Of a stretch of DNA of 64,000 bases, positions 13,337-22,614 are shown one piece after another. The notes under the pieces were generated by a model. The model saw nothing but the letters and a program-made list of their open reading frames with translations, was not told where the DNA came from and made no database searches. The first letter of the stretch is position 1; the number at the start of each line of letters is the position of its first letter. The DNA comes from Neckera pumila (Eukaryota > Streptophyta > Bryopsida > Hypnales > Neckeraceae). The position numbers and the translations under genes were made by a program. Location: NCBI GenBank assembly GCA_963969595.1, contig OZ018409.1, positions 250,501 to 314,500 of the forward strand. Reading direction: 5' to 3'.

Positions 13337-13356
13337 GGACGGACGGACGGACGGAC
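13337..13356. repeat. (GGAC)n microsatellite
   Basis: Five tandem GGAC units within the spacer between the reductase and the Harbinger element. Confidence 0.85.
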
Positions 13357-14160
13357 TCTAATCTCCTCTCCTTCTTCCAACTGAAATTGAAACCGATTCT
13401 CTAGCAGAACTCTCTTCAACCCATCGAAGACTCCCTCCCTTTCCTTTCCTATCCAATTCCACGCCCAACAAACCCCCAAAGCCCCACCCCAATCGAGTCT
13501 AAGCCGGGATGGATACCGAAACTTGGTTTGTATCCCGACCCACCTCGACAGACCCCAGGGAGCAATCCAAGGACAGACAAGAATGAAAATGCACGCCAAC
13601 CTTGCCACCCCGCGAGAACTGCAAATTAAGACCTGCGAGCTTCCTTACCGATGATGCTTTCAAGGGGCGTGCTACTCCAAATTGGGGAAGAAATGGGGAA
13701 CAATGGCAATGGTGGTGGAAGCGAGGGTTGGCTTTGGCACTCCGTCCGCTTGGCAGCACGGGATTGAATTAGTCTCTCGCACATGCGGCTTCGGAGCCGT
13801 CCGGAGCCGCTTCGCTGGATGAAACTCGTTCGCAGGAGCCGCTCCAGCCGGCTTCTCTCAAACCCTGCAAAAACAAGGAGCCGCTCCCAGCCGCGCCCGA
13901 AGCCGAGGAAGACAGGTAAGAACCCCGACAACTGTAGCAGCACTGTTCCCGCAACAACTTCACCCCAGAGTAACTTCTCGGCTACAAAACGCAGGCTCCA
14001 GGGAGCACTCCAGGGAGTCCAGCGATACTGGCTTCTACGCTCTGCTCCAGGGACTGCGAGGCCACACTCCAGGGACTGCCTTCCTCTTATAGTGCTCTCC
14101 AGTGTTCTTTAGTTTAATGCTACTTTGGAAGTTTTTTTCTTCCTTTTTTTGAGGATTGGG

Positions 14161-15009
14161 ATGGCCAACTCTGGCTTTTTGGCAAGTATAATTTTAGAGG
14201 GTGATGGTAGTGAGGAAAGTTTGTCGGAGGAGGAGTTTCAGGGGGATAGTTTTGAGGAAACTTCCACGGATTCTCCAACGGAGGTGCCTCCGACCGCTAC
14301 ATCCATTCCACCTTCAACGTTGCCCGTGAGTGCTTCAGGTCCTCTACATCGTGAGTGGGGCAATGCCGAGACGCAATACTTCCTCGACATGGTCCGTGAA
14401 CGCATTGTAGAATCGGGGTGGCAAACTTTCCGGGCCAAAGACTGGGCTGCCATGCGTGAGCGGTTGGTTGTTCAGTTTCCTTTGGAGGCCAATCGTCAAG
14501 GGGTGCATCTCAAGGACAAGTGGGGCAAAATGCGACAGCAGTATTACAAGCAGAAGAAGATGTACAATGTTTCCGGGGACAACTCCGGGCTCACAAGGTG
14601 GACATGGTATAATGCCATGGACGCCATGCTGAGTGAGACAGCAAAGGCGAATGGTGTACCAGGCGCCAATGATCAAGGGGCACCTGTCGTTGGCACCAAG
14701 GCTATCCCGGAGGAAGTTGAAGTCAACGACGCTGCAACTCGCGCTGGTAATTTACCGGGAGTTCGTGGAGCCCCTGTCAAACGTAGAAAGGTCAACAACG
14801 AAATGGCAACTGCATTGGACCGTTTCACCGAATCATCTGCTCGCATCGAGCAGATGAAGATGGAGACTGCAATTCAGCTTCAAAGAGACAATAAGAAGTT
14901 TGAATTGGATGTCTTGCAAGCAACTCAGGCTTCTCAAGAGCGTGTAGCTGCTTTATTTGCTGATGTCATTCGTAGTCAGCGGACAGGAAAGGAGCATGTG
15001 TCAGAGTAA
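14161..15009 (+). CDS. Harbinger-associated Myb/SANT-like DNA-binding protein
   Basis: A single exon encodes 282 residues. After an acidic, Ser/Thr/Pro-rich N-terminus (1-60) comes a trihelix/Myb-like domain at ~62-150. Its spaced aromatic residues are visible in EWGNAETQYFLDMV, GWQTFRAKDWAAM, VHLKDKWGKMRQQYYKQKK and LTRWTWYNAMDAML. A basic nuclear-signal-like patch (PVKRRKVNNE) follows, then a charged helical C-terminus (~220-282) that may form a coiled coil. This is the accessory protein of PIF/Harbinger elements. The ATG at 14161 is preferred over an in-frame ATG at 14125, which would add a run of Phe and Leu. The partner transposase is convergent, 1.5 kb away. No disruption is seen. Confidence 0.85.
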   Translation: MANSGFLASIILEGDGSEESLSEEEFQGDSFEETSTDSPTEVPPTATSIPPSTLPVSASGPLHREWGNAETQYFLDMVRERIVESGWQTFRAKDWAAMRERLVVQFPLEANRQGVHLKDKWGKMRQQYYKQKKMYNVSGDNSGLTRWTWYNAMDAMLSETAKANGVPGANDQGAPVVGTKAIPEEVEVNDAATRAGNLPGVRGAPVKRRKVNNEMATALDRFTESSARIEQMKMETAIQLQRDNKKFELDVLQATQASQERVAALFADVIRSQRTGKEHVSE

Positions 15010-15034
15010 AAATTTTGTATGAGTTTTTAAATAT

Positions 15035-15061
15035 GCAATAAAAAATATATATTTTTATTGC
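15035..15061. terminator. Palindromic bidirectional poly(A)-signal region
   Basis: Ten-bp perfect arms (GCAATAAAAA / TTTTTATTGC) flank an ATATATA centre, 26 bp after the Myb gene stop codon. AATAAA therefore occurs on both strands (15037-15042 plus; 15054-15059 minus). It is a plausible polyadenylation signal for the Myb transcript and possibly for opposing transcripts. Function is inferred. Confidence 0.5.
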
Positions 15062-15585
15062 AATGCTTTGTATTCCTTTTTTTTATTTATTCATTGTATG
15101 TACATCTCCCACCAATAATTCATTACTCATTCTAGACATGCATTCGTACGTGCCTTCAAAATTTTATGGATTCTGCATTTCCAATTTGTTGTGCACACTT
15201 TACTTTATCACATCTTACATTAAGAATCTCTCTCTTTGAAATCCATTCATACATACATGTATGCATTGTGACCCTTTTCCTAATTGCATTTCTTATGAAA
15301 GAAAAGTGGGTTCAAATGTTGGACATGTGTAGATGAAAGATACAATTGGTAGAGGGGTCATAATGCGTACCCTTCCTCTCACATGTCTATGTACTAGAAG
15401 AGATGCAATCCAAGGGAAACATAAAATAAATTATTGATACATTTTCTTCAAACCACATTCAAACTACACTTTTGCATTGCACTTTTTTCATTAAATATGT
15501 TGAAGACTATTTTCAAAATTCTAGTAAATTGGTATACTGGTATTTGATTATGTGGGCACGTTGTACAAATTCTTCAAGTATTTAA

Positions 15586-16139
15586 CCCCTCAAAGCCCCA
15601 ACATTCATGTTCTGAAGAACAAACAAACAAAAATTCACATTCCAAGTATCCATAAATGAGTTTTTTTCATGCATTAAATCTTTTGAAGATTTCTTAATTA
15701 GTTCTTGAACACCTACATGGCATGTACATTTTCAACGTTTTGCTTAACAAATATTCTATCATCGAAAGCGGATTGGTAGTTGCAGAATTGAAAAATAATT
15801 TTTTTTGATTTCAAACAACTAATTCAATAAATAAATGCAATAAAAAATCTTCAAAAAATCCCAAATACAACAAAACCAAAATTCAATATGCCTAGAACAA
15901 AAAACATTCTATGAAATTCATAAAAGTGTATGGAATTCATCTAATCAAATGCAAATATCTGGCAATCCGCATGCATAAGAATTTTGAAGTTTTCTCCATA
16001 CCTCTTCTAACCAACATACTAGAAGATCCTATGGTTTTGTGTGTGTAAATACTTTTATAATTAGAAACATAGTACTTGTACTTGTAATGACAGTTTCAGA
16101 GTTTTTTTGGTTAAAGAACTATCAAAGAACTCGAAAGGG
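15586..16139 (+). mobile_element. TTAA-flanked insert lying between the two Harbinger genes (repeat A-like)
   Basis: It is bounded by TTAA at 15582-15585 followed by CCCCTCAAAGCCCCAAC, and on the right by CGAAAGGG then TTAA at 16140-16143. The distal part (about 15950-16110: atctggcaatcc, ttttgaagttttctccat, agatcctatggtt, then a poly-T block) matches the 3' half of repeat A copies at 4440, 22425 and 61290. No coding capacity. A piggyBac-like non-autonomous insertion is inferred. Confidence 0.6.
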
Positions 16140-16483
16140 TTAATCTATTGTTGAAGAACATCCTAAGCTTTGAAATGCACAAGAAACAAGTTCAACTTTT
16201 TGGAGACAAAGCAATACGAATGGCAGGTCTCAATATTTTCTGGTAGATAAGCATAAGGACTTTGGAGTTGCAATTTCTTAAATTGTTTGTTTCAAGTATT
16301 TTTCGCTCATACCTATCACTAATGAGTTTCTGTATCCAAAAGAAAGGTGAAGATAGAAACTGTGATAGGAAGAAAATATATGTACTCCATAAAATAAAGA
16401 GACAATATAATACAAGAAAACTATGAGTGCTTAAAAAACAAGTGTACATCTATTGCTACACTATAAATATCTACAGTGAGTAC

Positions 16484-17806
16484 CTATGTACTAGGGTTGC
16501 TTGCTAACCAAGCCCCGTATAGAGCCCTACGCATACGTTCCCCAGCAAGTTTTGCTGCACCACCATCACTAGGCAAACGCTGTGCTCTGCGGCCCCTGCC
16601 AACAAATGGGTCCGCTACTTGCCCAGGGAACTCTAGTGCTGGAAGTCGTTCTCCGTGGAGCTCGCAGTAATTATGCAGTACGCAACACGCAATCGTAACA
16701 GTCCCGCACTTGTCGACGTTGCCACCAAAGCTCTTCAGAATCCTCCACCGATTCTTGAGAGCACCAAATGCATGCTCGATGACAACCCTTCCTGTATTGA
16801 TTGAAGCATCAAACCTCTTCAGATCACGAAAAGCAGGGTTAGCTGGCTTGTAATTCTTCAGCAGGTAAGGGCGGCTCGGGTACGCTGAATCTCCAATCAA
16901 ATATGGCTTCACTTGTACACCTCTGACCACAATGGTAGGATCAGGTAGAATCCGTCGATGATGCAAATCAAGGTACAAAGAAGACCAATGGAATTGCCCT
17001 GCATCGTGAACTCCACCAGGCTGCCCTGCACAAACATTCCAAAAGATTATGTCCATGTCACAGACCCCCTGCAAAACAACACTGTGGAACTTCTTCCGGT
17101 TGAAGAAGTCTGCAGGCATGGGTGTAATGTGACTGCCAGGGCGCCGAGAAAGAGGAATGTGGGTCCCATCTATAGCTCCACAAATGTGAGGTAGCCCCGT
17201 GGAATTTCTAAACCTCTCCATAATATTCTGCAATCTCTCCCCAGTCGGTGTGTGAATGTACATGGTAAAAATGCCATGGTCCCGACTACTTAGGACTCTA
17301 CAAATTTTATCGGTGTACTTACAAATTGTGGATGCGCCACATCCATACAAGTCATTCATTTTCTCGCATGAATGTCCAGAAGCCAACCGATAAAGTACCA
17401 ATTTCACTTGTTTGCGAATTAGTATAGGGGCCCGAACAAAATAAAGCGCAGGAGATTGTAAAAACGGAGTCAACTCTAGAACCAACTGCTCAAACGCCAA
17501 AAAAGACATCCGGAAAGTGTCGAAATACTTTTTATCGAGCATGTCGTGGGATGTATGCCAGACATCATCTTCTACAACATCGTGGTACACATACTGGCGG
17601 GGTTCTATCCACCAAAAACGCCCGTCAAATCGTTGTAGCCACGCAGCAACCACTACAAAAGGCAACGCAGCTGCACCTGCAGACAATTCTAAAAGGTCTA
17701 TTGGTACTGGAAGGCGCCTTCGCCTAGGGGAAACCGCCAAGAAAATAAAAAAGAACGCTAAAAGAAGCAAGTTCGCTTCATTCTCATCAAGTGCCATAGC
17801 TACCAA
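16484..17806 (-). CDS. PIF/Harbinger (HARBI1-type) DDE transposase
   Basis: One uninterrupted 440-codon frame. The catalytic triad is complete: D213 in GAIDGTHIPLS, D268 in GQPGGVHDAGQFHWSS, and E344 in VIEHAFGALKNRWRIL. Other family blocks are present: a helix-turn-helix-like stretch (LYRLASGHSCEKMNDLYG, ICKYTDKICRVL), FFNRKKFHSVVLQGVCD, YLIGDSAYPSRPYLLKNYK, and CVLHNYCELHGE near the C-terminus. The protein cuts and pastes the element, usually at TTA/TWA sites, with its Myb-like partner. Length is normal and there are no stops or frameshifts, so the element could be recent or active. ATG at 17806; a second Met three codons later would serve equally well. Confidence 0.95.
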   Translation of the reverse strand: MVAMALDENEANLLLLAFFFIFLAVSPRRRRLPVPIDLLELSAGAAALPFVVVAAWLQRFDGRFWWIEPRQYVYHDVVEDDVWHTSHDMLDKKYFDTFRMSFLAFEQLVLELTPFLQSPALYFVRAPILIRKQVKLVLYRLASGHSCEKMNDLYGCGASTICKYTDKICRVLSSRDHGIFTMYIHTPTGERLQNIMERFRNSTGLPHICGAIDGTHIPLSRRPGSHITPMPADFFNRKKFHSVVLQGVCDMDIIFWNVCAGQPGGVHDAGQFHWSSLYLDLHHRRILPDPTIVVRGVQVKPYLIGDSAYPSRPYLLKNYKPANPAFRDLKRFDASINTGRVVIEHAFGALKNRWRILKSFGGNVDKCGTVTIACCVLHNYCELHGERLPALEFPGQVADPFVGRGRRAQRLPSDGGAAKLAGERMRRALYGAWLASNPST

Positions 17807-18740
17807 GAAACACGAACAAACTTCAAAAATCGTTTGAAAAACAAGTGAGAACCCTAACTACTTAATCAAACGGGAGAGACTCAAAAAGCCGCTTCCATTG
17901 TGTGAAAAGAACCATTAGTGTATGTCGTTATTATTTGTTTGTAAGATTATTTAAAGGGATTTTTAATTTTTTAGGTGATAATGATGGGGGATTAAAGTTT
18001 ATAATATGTGCATGATTGAAAAGTTGGAGAATTATTAGGCCAAAACATAAAGTCTTACCATAATACATGCATTATTTGAAGATTGTTGAATTATGAGACC
18101 ATGACATTAAGACTTCCTAAAGCACATGAATGATTTGAAGTTGTTGAATTATTAAACCGTGTTATTAAGACTTCACCTAAACACTTGCATTATTTTGATA
18201 GTGTAAGATTTTTAAGCCTCCACATTAATGCTTACCTAAACATGTTGTCTTAGCCTTTCATTTTAAAACAAAAAACAAAGTGTTACCATGCCCTGGCTTC
18301 CCTGGCTTCCAAAAGCTCCATGTGCGGGATGTTGGGGGAGCAGCAGCTGCCGGATGCAGTCAACTCCAAGCACTGCTCCCCCCAAAAAATTGACCCCTCC
18401 CTGCGCGCCCCGTGGATGGCCATGAATTCCATCCACAGCTGCCGGCAGCGGCAGGGGCCGCATGTGCGAGGGGCTATTGTTGATGATGATGCAGGCGTCG
18501 CAGCTTTCTGTCAAAGGACGGGCAGGCTGGGTCACTTTGGCGAAAAAAAGGAAAGAAGGAAGAGTAACCCCTAAATGACGGACCCATGATCATTGATTTC
18601 AAAACTTACTGCCCATCACTCAGTTTGCTACCATTTTGCACATTACGGTGTCATGTTGTACATTTGTACATAGTGTAAAAATATATATTATATGTTTTAT
18701 CGAGTAGCTTCAAGGTGACGCCTTCTTGTTGAGGTGCATG
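17807..18740. other. Right flank of the Harbinger genes, with a GC-rich island
   Basis: AT-rich sequence up to 18280 contains a loosely repeated motif (about 60 bp period; aagacttcacctaaacacttgcatta-type blocks at 18040-18250). A sharply GC-rich island at 18290-18540 is open in several frames on both strands, but none resembles a protein I know. It is either a relic exon or an element end. Confidence 0.4.
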
Positions 18741-18744
18741 ACAT

Positions 18745-18751
18745 CTATATA
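18745..18751 (+). promoter_or_regulatory. TATA box candidate
   Basis: TATATAA inside acatctatataagaagacgg, about 75 bp before the ATG of a 37-codon frame at 18822. Spacing suits a start site near 18775-18780. Found by motif only. Confidence 0.4.
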
Positions 18752-18821
18752 AGAAGACGGATCTGCCTAAGCACTTCATCAAATTTCATAAGTGGTAGTT
18801 GTTTTCTACTTTAGATTTAGA

Positions 18822-18935
18822 ATGTCAAACTGGAGGGGTTTTTTTGAGTCTCAAGATGAAGAATCTCAACCGGAGCATGAGTTTGAATTTTCTCAAATTC
18901 CTGCAGATGGAGTGATATTTGGATTGGAACTCTAG
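18822..18935 (+). CDS. Putative acidic 37-residue small ORF of unknown function
   Basis: An ATG..TAG frame whose product is rich in Glu, Gln, Ser and Phe (starts MSNWRGFFESQDEESQ, with an EHEFEF stretch). It sits just downstream of a good TATA box and upstream of the ~179-bp tandem array. No family is recognised. It may be a truncated 5' exon of a lost gene or retroelement, or chance. Confidence 0.25.
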   Translation: MSNWRGFFESQDEESQPEHEFEFSQIPADGVIFGLEL

Positions 18936-19309
18936 TTTTTTTACCTCTACTAGACGTGCGTTGAGTTTGAATTCTTCATTCCATAGTTGGAGTAATTCTT
19001 GCATTAGTTTTGTATTTGTAAAGTAGTATGAGGAAATTATTCAAATAGTTTGCCTTCTCGGTGAACTTGAATGAATTTTCTTTTAAGTTAAAGATAAAGA
19101 AATAGTTGTGGGCCAAGTGAGTGCTCAATTATTGTTGTTGTAGCCTTGAAGAGTGATTTAGGGGCGGATCCCACTTGTTTGTGTGGTTAGAATGAAGATA
19201 GGGTGAGGAAAAAGGGGACACTTTGGATCTTCTCTCTCATTGTGAGTTTTAGAAAAGACCCTGAATGTTTGGAGGGCTACTGTATTGGGAGTTTGAAGAG
19301 TTTTGAAAT

Positions 19310-19900
19310 GAAATTTGGAAAAGTTGTGTATCATGGTGTATATTCTTTAAATTGATCTCATTTGCTTGATTTGGAGTTGTGAATCAAAGATTGTGCTAGT
19401 TTGCGTGGAGGGGTTTTTGTTGCCTTTGAAACTAAAAGGCAGAGACTTCGATCAGCCGTAAAAAACGGACAGGTTCTTGATTTACAATGAGATTTGGAGG
19501 GAGTGTAGAAAATTGTATTAGCTTTTCATAAATCTATCATTCGTTCCATTTGGAGTTTTTATGAGTGAGTTGTGAGTGTGGAAGTAAAGGAGGGTCTGCT
19601 GCCCTTTTTCTCTCAAGGCCAAAACTTTGGATGGCCACAGATATTGGATAAAGTTTTAGAATTGTTTGAGATTTGGAGAAAATGTAAAAAATTCTGTTAG
19701 CTATTTATGAAGCTATCACTCATTCTATTTGGAGTTTGTATAAGTGATTTGCGAGTGAAGAAGTGAGAGAAGGTCTGCTGCCTTTCTTTCTCAAGGCCAA
19801 AATTTTGGATGGCCATAGAAGTTGGACAAAGTTTTAGAATTGTTTGAAACTTGGAGGAGAAGTAGGAGTTTGTGCTAGCTTTCAAAAAAGCTATTACTCA
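19310..19900 (+). repeat. Diverged tandem array, unit about 179 bp
   Basis: The phrase gagatttggag recurs at about 19489 and 19668, and gaaacttggag at about 19846, giving periods of 179 and 178 bp. Within each unit the same order follows: ttagct..ctatcatTC, ccatttggagttt, gtgagtg..gaagt, a gtctgctgcc block and ctcaaggccaaaa-tttggatggccatag. A more degenerate unit starts near 19310. No stable reading frame. Confidence 0.8.
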
Positions 19901-20734
19901 TCTCATTTGAAGTTGTGAGGTGTTGAAGGCACTCACCCAAAGTTCAGCTTACAAATTAGAGGTTGAAGTTGGAGATTGGAGGAAGTGTTGAAGACTTGTG
20001 TGTGTGTGTGTGATTTGTGGCTTTGTAAACTTTGTTGTTGCGGGTGGCTTGGTTTACACCATTGCTAGCCTCATTTTGTGTCGTGCGTGACACAGTGGGG
20101 TTAATTGCCCACATAGTCGAGACTTGCTTGTTTTCACGGTGAAGCTTGGTTCTTAAAGCTGGTCACCGGGAGTTTGAAAGTTTAGGAGCCCATCATTCGG
20201 ACGGCATCTCGTATTATGCTGTCCCGTTTTACCTGTCCGAGGACTGTGGTTTCTTATCACCTACCTGATCGAACCCTGACCCATTTAGAGCCAGCCTCAA
20301 GATAGACCAACAAGAAACAGTTTCAAGGTGAGGTTGAAGATTCGACATTCTAAAGAGAAGATTCAAGGTTTGAGGTACAAGATTCGACGTGAACCTTACA
20401 CATCCTAGTTCTAAACCATTTCAAATTGCAGCCAAAATCTCTGCGATTTCCTGAGGCAAACTCTCTCTACACAACAACCAGAGATTGAAGGGCCGTATCA
20501 GGCTCATTCCCAAATCTGAACCGATTCTACAAACAACCAATATGGCCTATCAAATATATCATTTTAAGCCAAAAAAAAAAATTTATTTTTATTTTTAATT
20601 TTTTTTGAAAAATAATGTGATACTCTCTCAACCACATCCACCAACAGTTATCCTACATTTCCGCAGTTTGGGAACGCAGAATAGCTTACAATCTCTTAGA
20701 GGCCTCAAATCTCTTCTAATGACTAGACATGTAT
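19901..20734. other. Spacer after the tandem array
   Basis: A (TG)n run at 19999-20012 is followed by about 500 bp of more balanced composition (20040-20540) without a convincing coding frame. It could be an LTR or gene relic, but I found no repeat partner for it in this window. Confidence 0.35.
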
Positions 20735-21379
20735 GAAAATTTTTATATTTATTTTTCAGAGATGAAATTAAATGTCTTCTATACTTAACAAATTTTTTAC
20801 ATTTTATTATAGAACTTTTTTTTTTTGAGAATTTTTGAAGAAAATTGAAGAAAAATCACATCAAATAGAAATTATTTCAAAAAATTTGAAAATTTCACCA
20901 TGTGTGTATATTACAATGATAAGCATCATGGTGTAAATTTAATTTCCGTATCATTCTATTATTGAAAATAATACACATTGAAATACATCCAAAGTTCAAA
21001 TTGCAATAAAATATTCAATATTGAGAATTTTTTCAAAATAGAAATTGGAGTAGAATCTAGAGTAGATGACCTTTATTTCGTTAGTTGGACTCAAATTCAA
21101 AAAATATCATTTTTGTGGAGAAATTTCAGATTTAGAGCAAGGAGCAACAACTTCCCAAAATACACTAAAATAGCATGTTCTAAGATCCATTTTCTTTACT
21201 AACTTCTCATTTACCTGAAGACAAACACTTGCAAGACTACAAATTCAATTGAATACTCTTCATAACCCACTGTAAAAGGTCAACAAGAAAAATATGGATG
21301 AAACGTGCTTTTGAAGTCTTTCTATCTTTATAGTAATGTCATTGGAACGCCACAGAATGGTGCCCGCGCAGCTCCAAGG
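20735..21379 (+). mobile_element. TTAA-flanked repeat B, copy 2
   Basis: Closely matches the inverted copy at 32734-33427. Shared blocks are ttatttttcagagatgaaatta, aatcacatcaaatagaaatta, the tgtgtatatta block, aagttcaaattgcaataaaatattc, the agagtagatgacctttatttcgtt block and tttagagcaaggagcaac. The right end is at a TTAA (21380-21383). The left end is not clear and may be truncated near 20735. Confidence 0.7.
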
Positions 21380-21696
21380 TTAACCGTGGCAGGATGGTGG
21401 CCTATGACCAAGGTAGTTACTTGAAAATGATCCGCTTTTTGGACCAATGGATGCATTCTTCATTTCATCTCTACAATGGTGCGGAAAGTCATCCATTGAC
21501 CACTTTTTTTTTTTTAATTTATATTTATCTATTTAAAACATACGGTCTTCGAGGACCGCAGCTAGGATAGACCTGACACAGTCGTAGTAAACCATGGACC
21601 ACATTCCCTTCAAGAACAAGTGGAGGGACAAACAACAACTCTTTGTGCGCTAGCACAAAGAGCACCCATGCAAGCAATGTCAGCATGGGGAATTAA

Positions 21697-22610
21697 CCCT
21701 TAAAAGCCTGTTATCCCTTCGGGGGACAAATGCGTTTTTGGACAGGTACCTACAGGTTGAAATTTTCTCTTGATTTTTTGAAACTTTTTTGGGAGGTAGA
21801 AAAATTGATTAGCTTCATGAAAATATAATTTTTTTCACAATTGGTGCCCGAGAACAAAACTTATGACCAAATAAGCTCAAAACAAGGGACGGTGGGCAGC
21901 AAAAAAATTTGCGCCTTTTTTTTTTCAGTATTTTTTTTCTCATAGATTATATTTTTGTCTATTTAAAAAGCTTTGATTCATTTCATTTGGATATGTTATG
22001 AGAAAGTTATGGACATTCTTGTTTTTTGGGTAGTTAGAGCATCTTTTTGAAAAAAATAACTTGTAGGATTCATTTCTAAATGCAATTTTTCAAATTTATC
22101 AAATTTTTTTTTTTTGCATGGTTAAGTTTACTTGCTAGAAAAATCTGACCATTGGAATTAGTGCATTTTAATTCCATCTAAAATATATGAATATTTTAGA
22201 TTTTCCTTTTATCTTGTACCTACTTCTACTTAACAATTTTTTCAATAATGAAAATTAAGTTTTTTTGAATTATTTTTTTTGGCTAGATTGTCAACTCAAT
22301 TCTCCACTATAAACACTTAAAGCTCAAAACTCTGTAGTGTAAGAGTTTTAAGTTAAAAATGTTCAAAGTCAAAAAATCCAATCCTACAATGTGCTGAAAA
22401 ATTTGTTTTTTTCACTTTAAACGTAGATATCTTGCAATTTGTGCGGTCAAAAATTTTGAAATTTTTTCCACACATTTTCATACTATTTAGGTGTAATATC
22501 ATATGGTTAGATGTGCAAAAAAAAAATTTAATTTTTTTTCACTCTTTGCTGAAAAAATGGTAGTTTTGGGTGTTTTTTTTGGCAAAAAAAAGGCCTTGGG
22601 CCTTTAGGGG
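21697..22610 (+). mobile_element. TTAA-flanked repeat A, copy 2 (most complete)
   Basis: The left end is TTAA (21693-21696) followed by CCCTTAAAAGCCTG. The right end is GGGCCTTTAGGGG followed by CTAA (22611-22614), a one-base variant of TTAA. The two ends are imperfect inverted repeats (CCCTTAAAAGCC versus CCCCTAAAGGCC). The body shares a CTTCGGGGGACAA block, a GGTGCCCgAGAaCAAAA block, ggatatgttatgagaaagttatgga and aataacttgtaggattcattt with 60540-61440. No open frame. Confidence 0.75.
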
Positions 22611-22614
22611 CTAA

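Larger units (their letters stand above)
12591..14160. other. Spacer upstream of the aldo-keto reductase; left flank of the Harbinger element
   Basis: This holds the promoter and 5' region of the minus-strand reductase and the left flank of the transposon genes. There are two microsatellites: an 8-bp unit AAGAATGG x4 at 12843-12874 and (GGAC)n at 13337-13356. The stretch 13780-14100 is GC-rich with short palindromes built on AGCCG/CGGCT and repeated CTCCAGGGA motifs. Overlapping open frames on both strands look fortuitous. Confidence 0.55.
14161..17806. mobile_element. PIF/Harbinger DNA transposon (minimum extent: its two genes)
   Basis: A Myb/SANT-like DNA-binding protein gene (14161-15009, plus) and a HARBI1-type DDE transposase gene (16484-17806, minus) face each other. 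This is the standard two-gene content of autonomous PIF/Harbinger elements, in which the Myb-like protein helps the transposase enter the nucleus and bind the ends. Both frames are intact. I could not fix the terminal inverted repeats or the 3-bp TTA/TWA target duplication. The ends should lie within 13.7-14.1 kb and 17.8-18.6 kb. A TTAA-flanked repeat lies between the two genes. Confidence 0.85.

Noticed and set aside
13776..18331. CGCACATGCGGCTTCGGAGCC (13779 region) versus GGCTTCCAAAAGCTCCATGTGCGGG (18306-18331) as terminal inverted repeats of the Harbinger element
   Set aside because: About 15 of 22 positions match in inverted orientation, but the region is full of AGCCG/CGGCT words, no TTA/TWA target duplication fits, and the sequence beyond the match keeps the same composition. 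Too weak to call ends.
18263..18574. Open frames on both strands in the GC-rich island
   Set aside because: Open in several frames because stop codons are rare in GC-rich DNA. None gives a recognisable motif.
21840..21856. TGGTGCCCGAGAAC as a retrotransposon primer-binding site
   Set aside because: It lies inside dispersed repeat A (also as CGGTGCCCAAGAGC at 60686), with no LTR border or gag/pol nearby.
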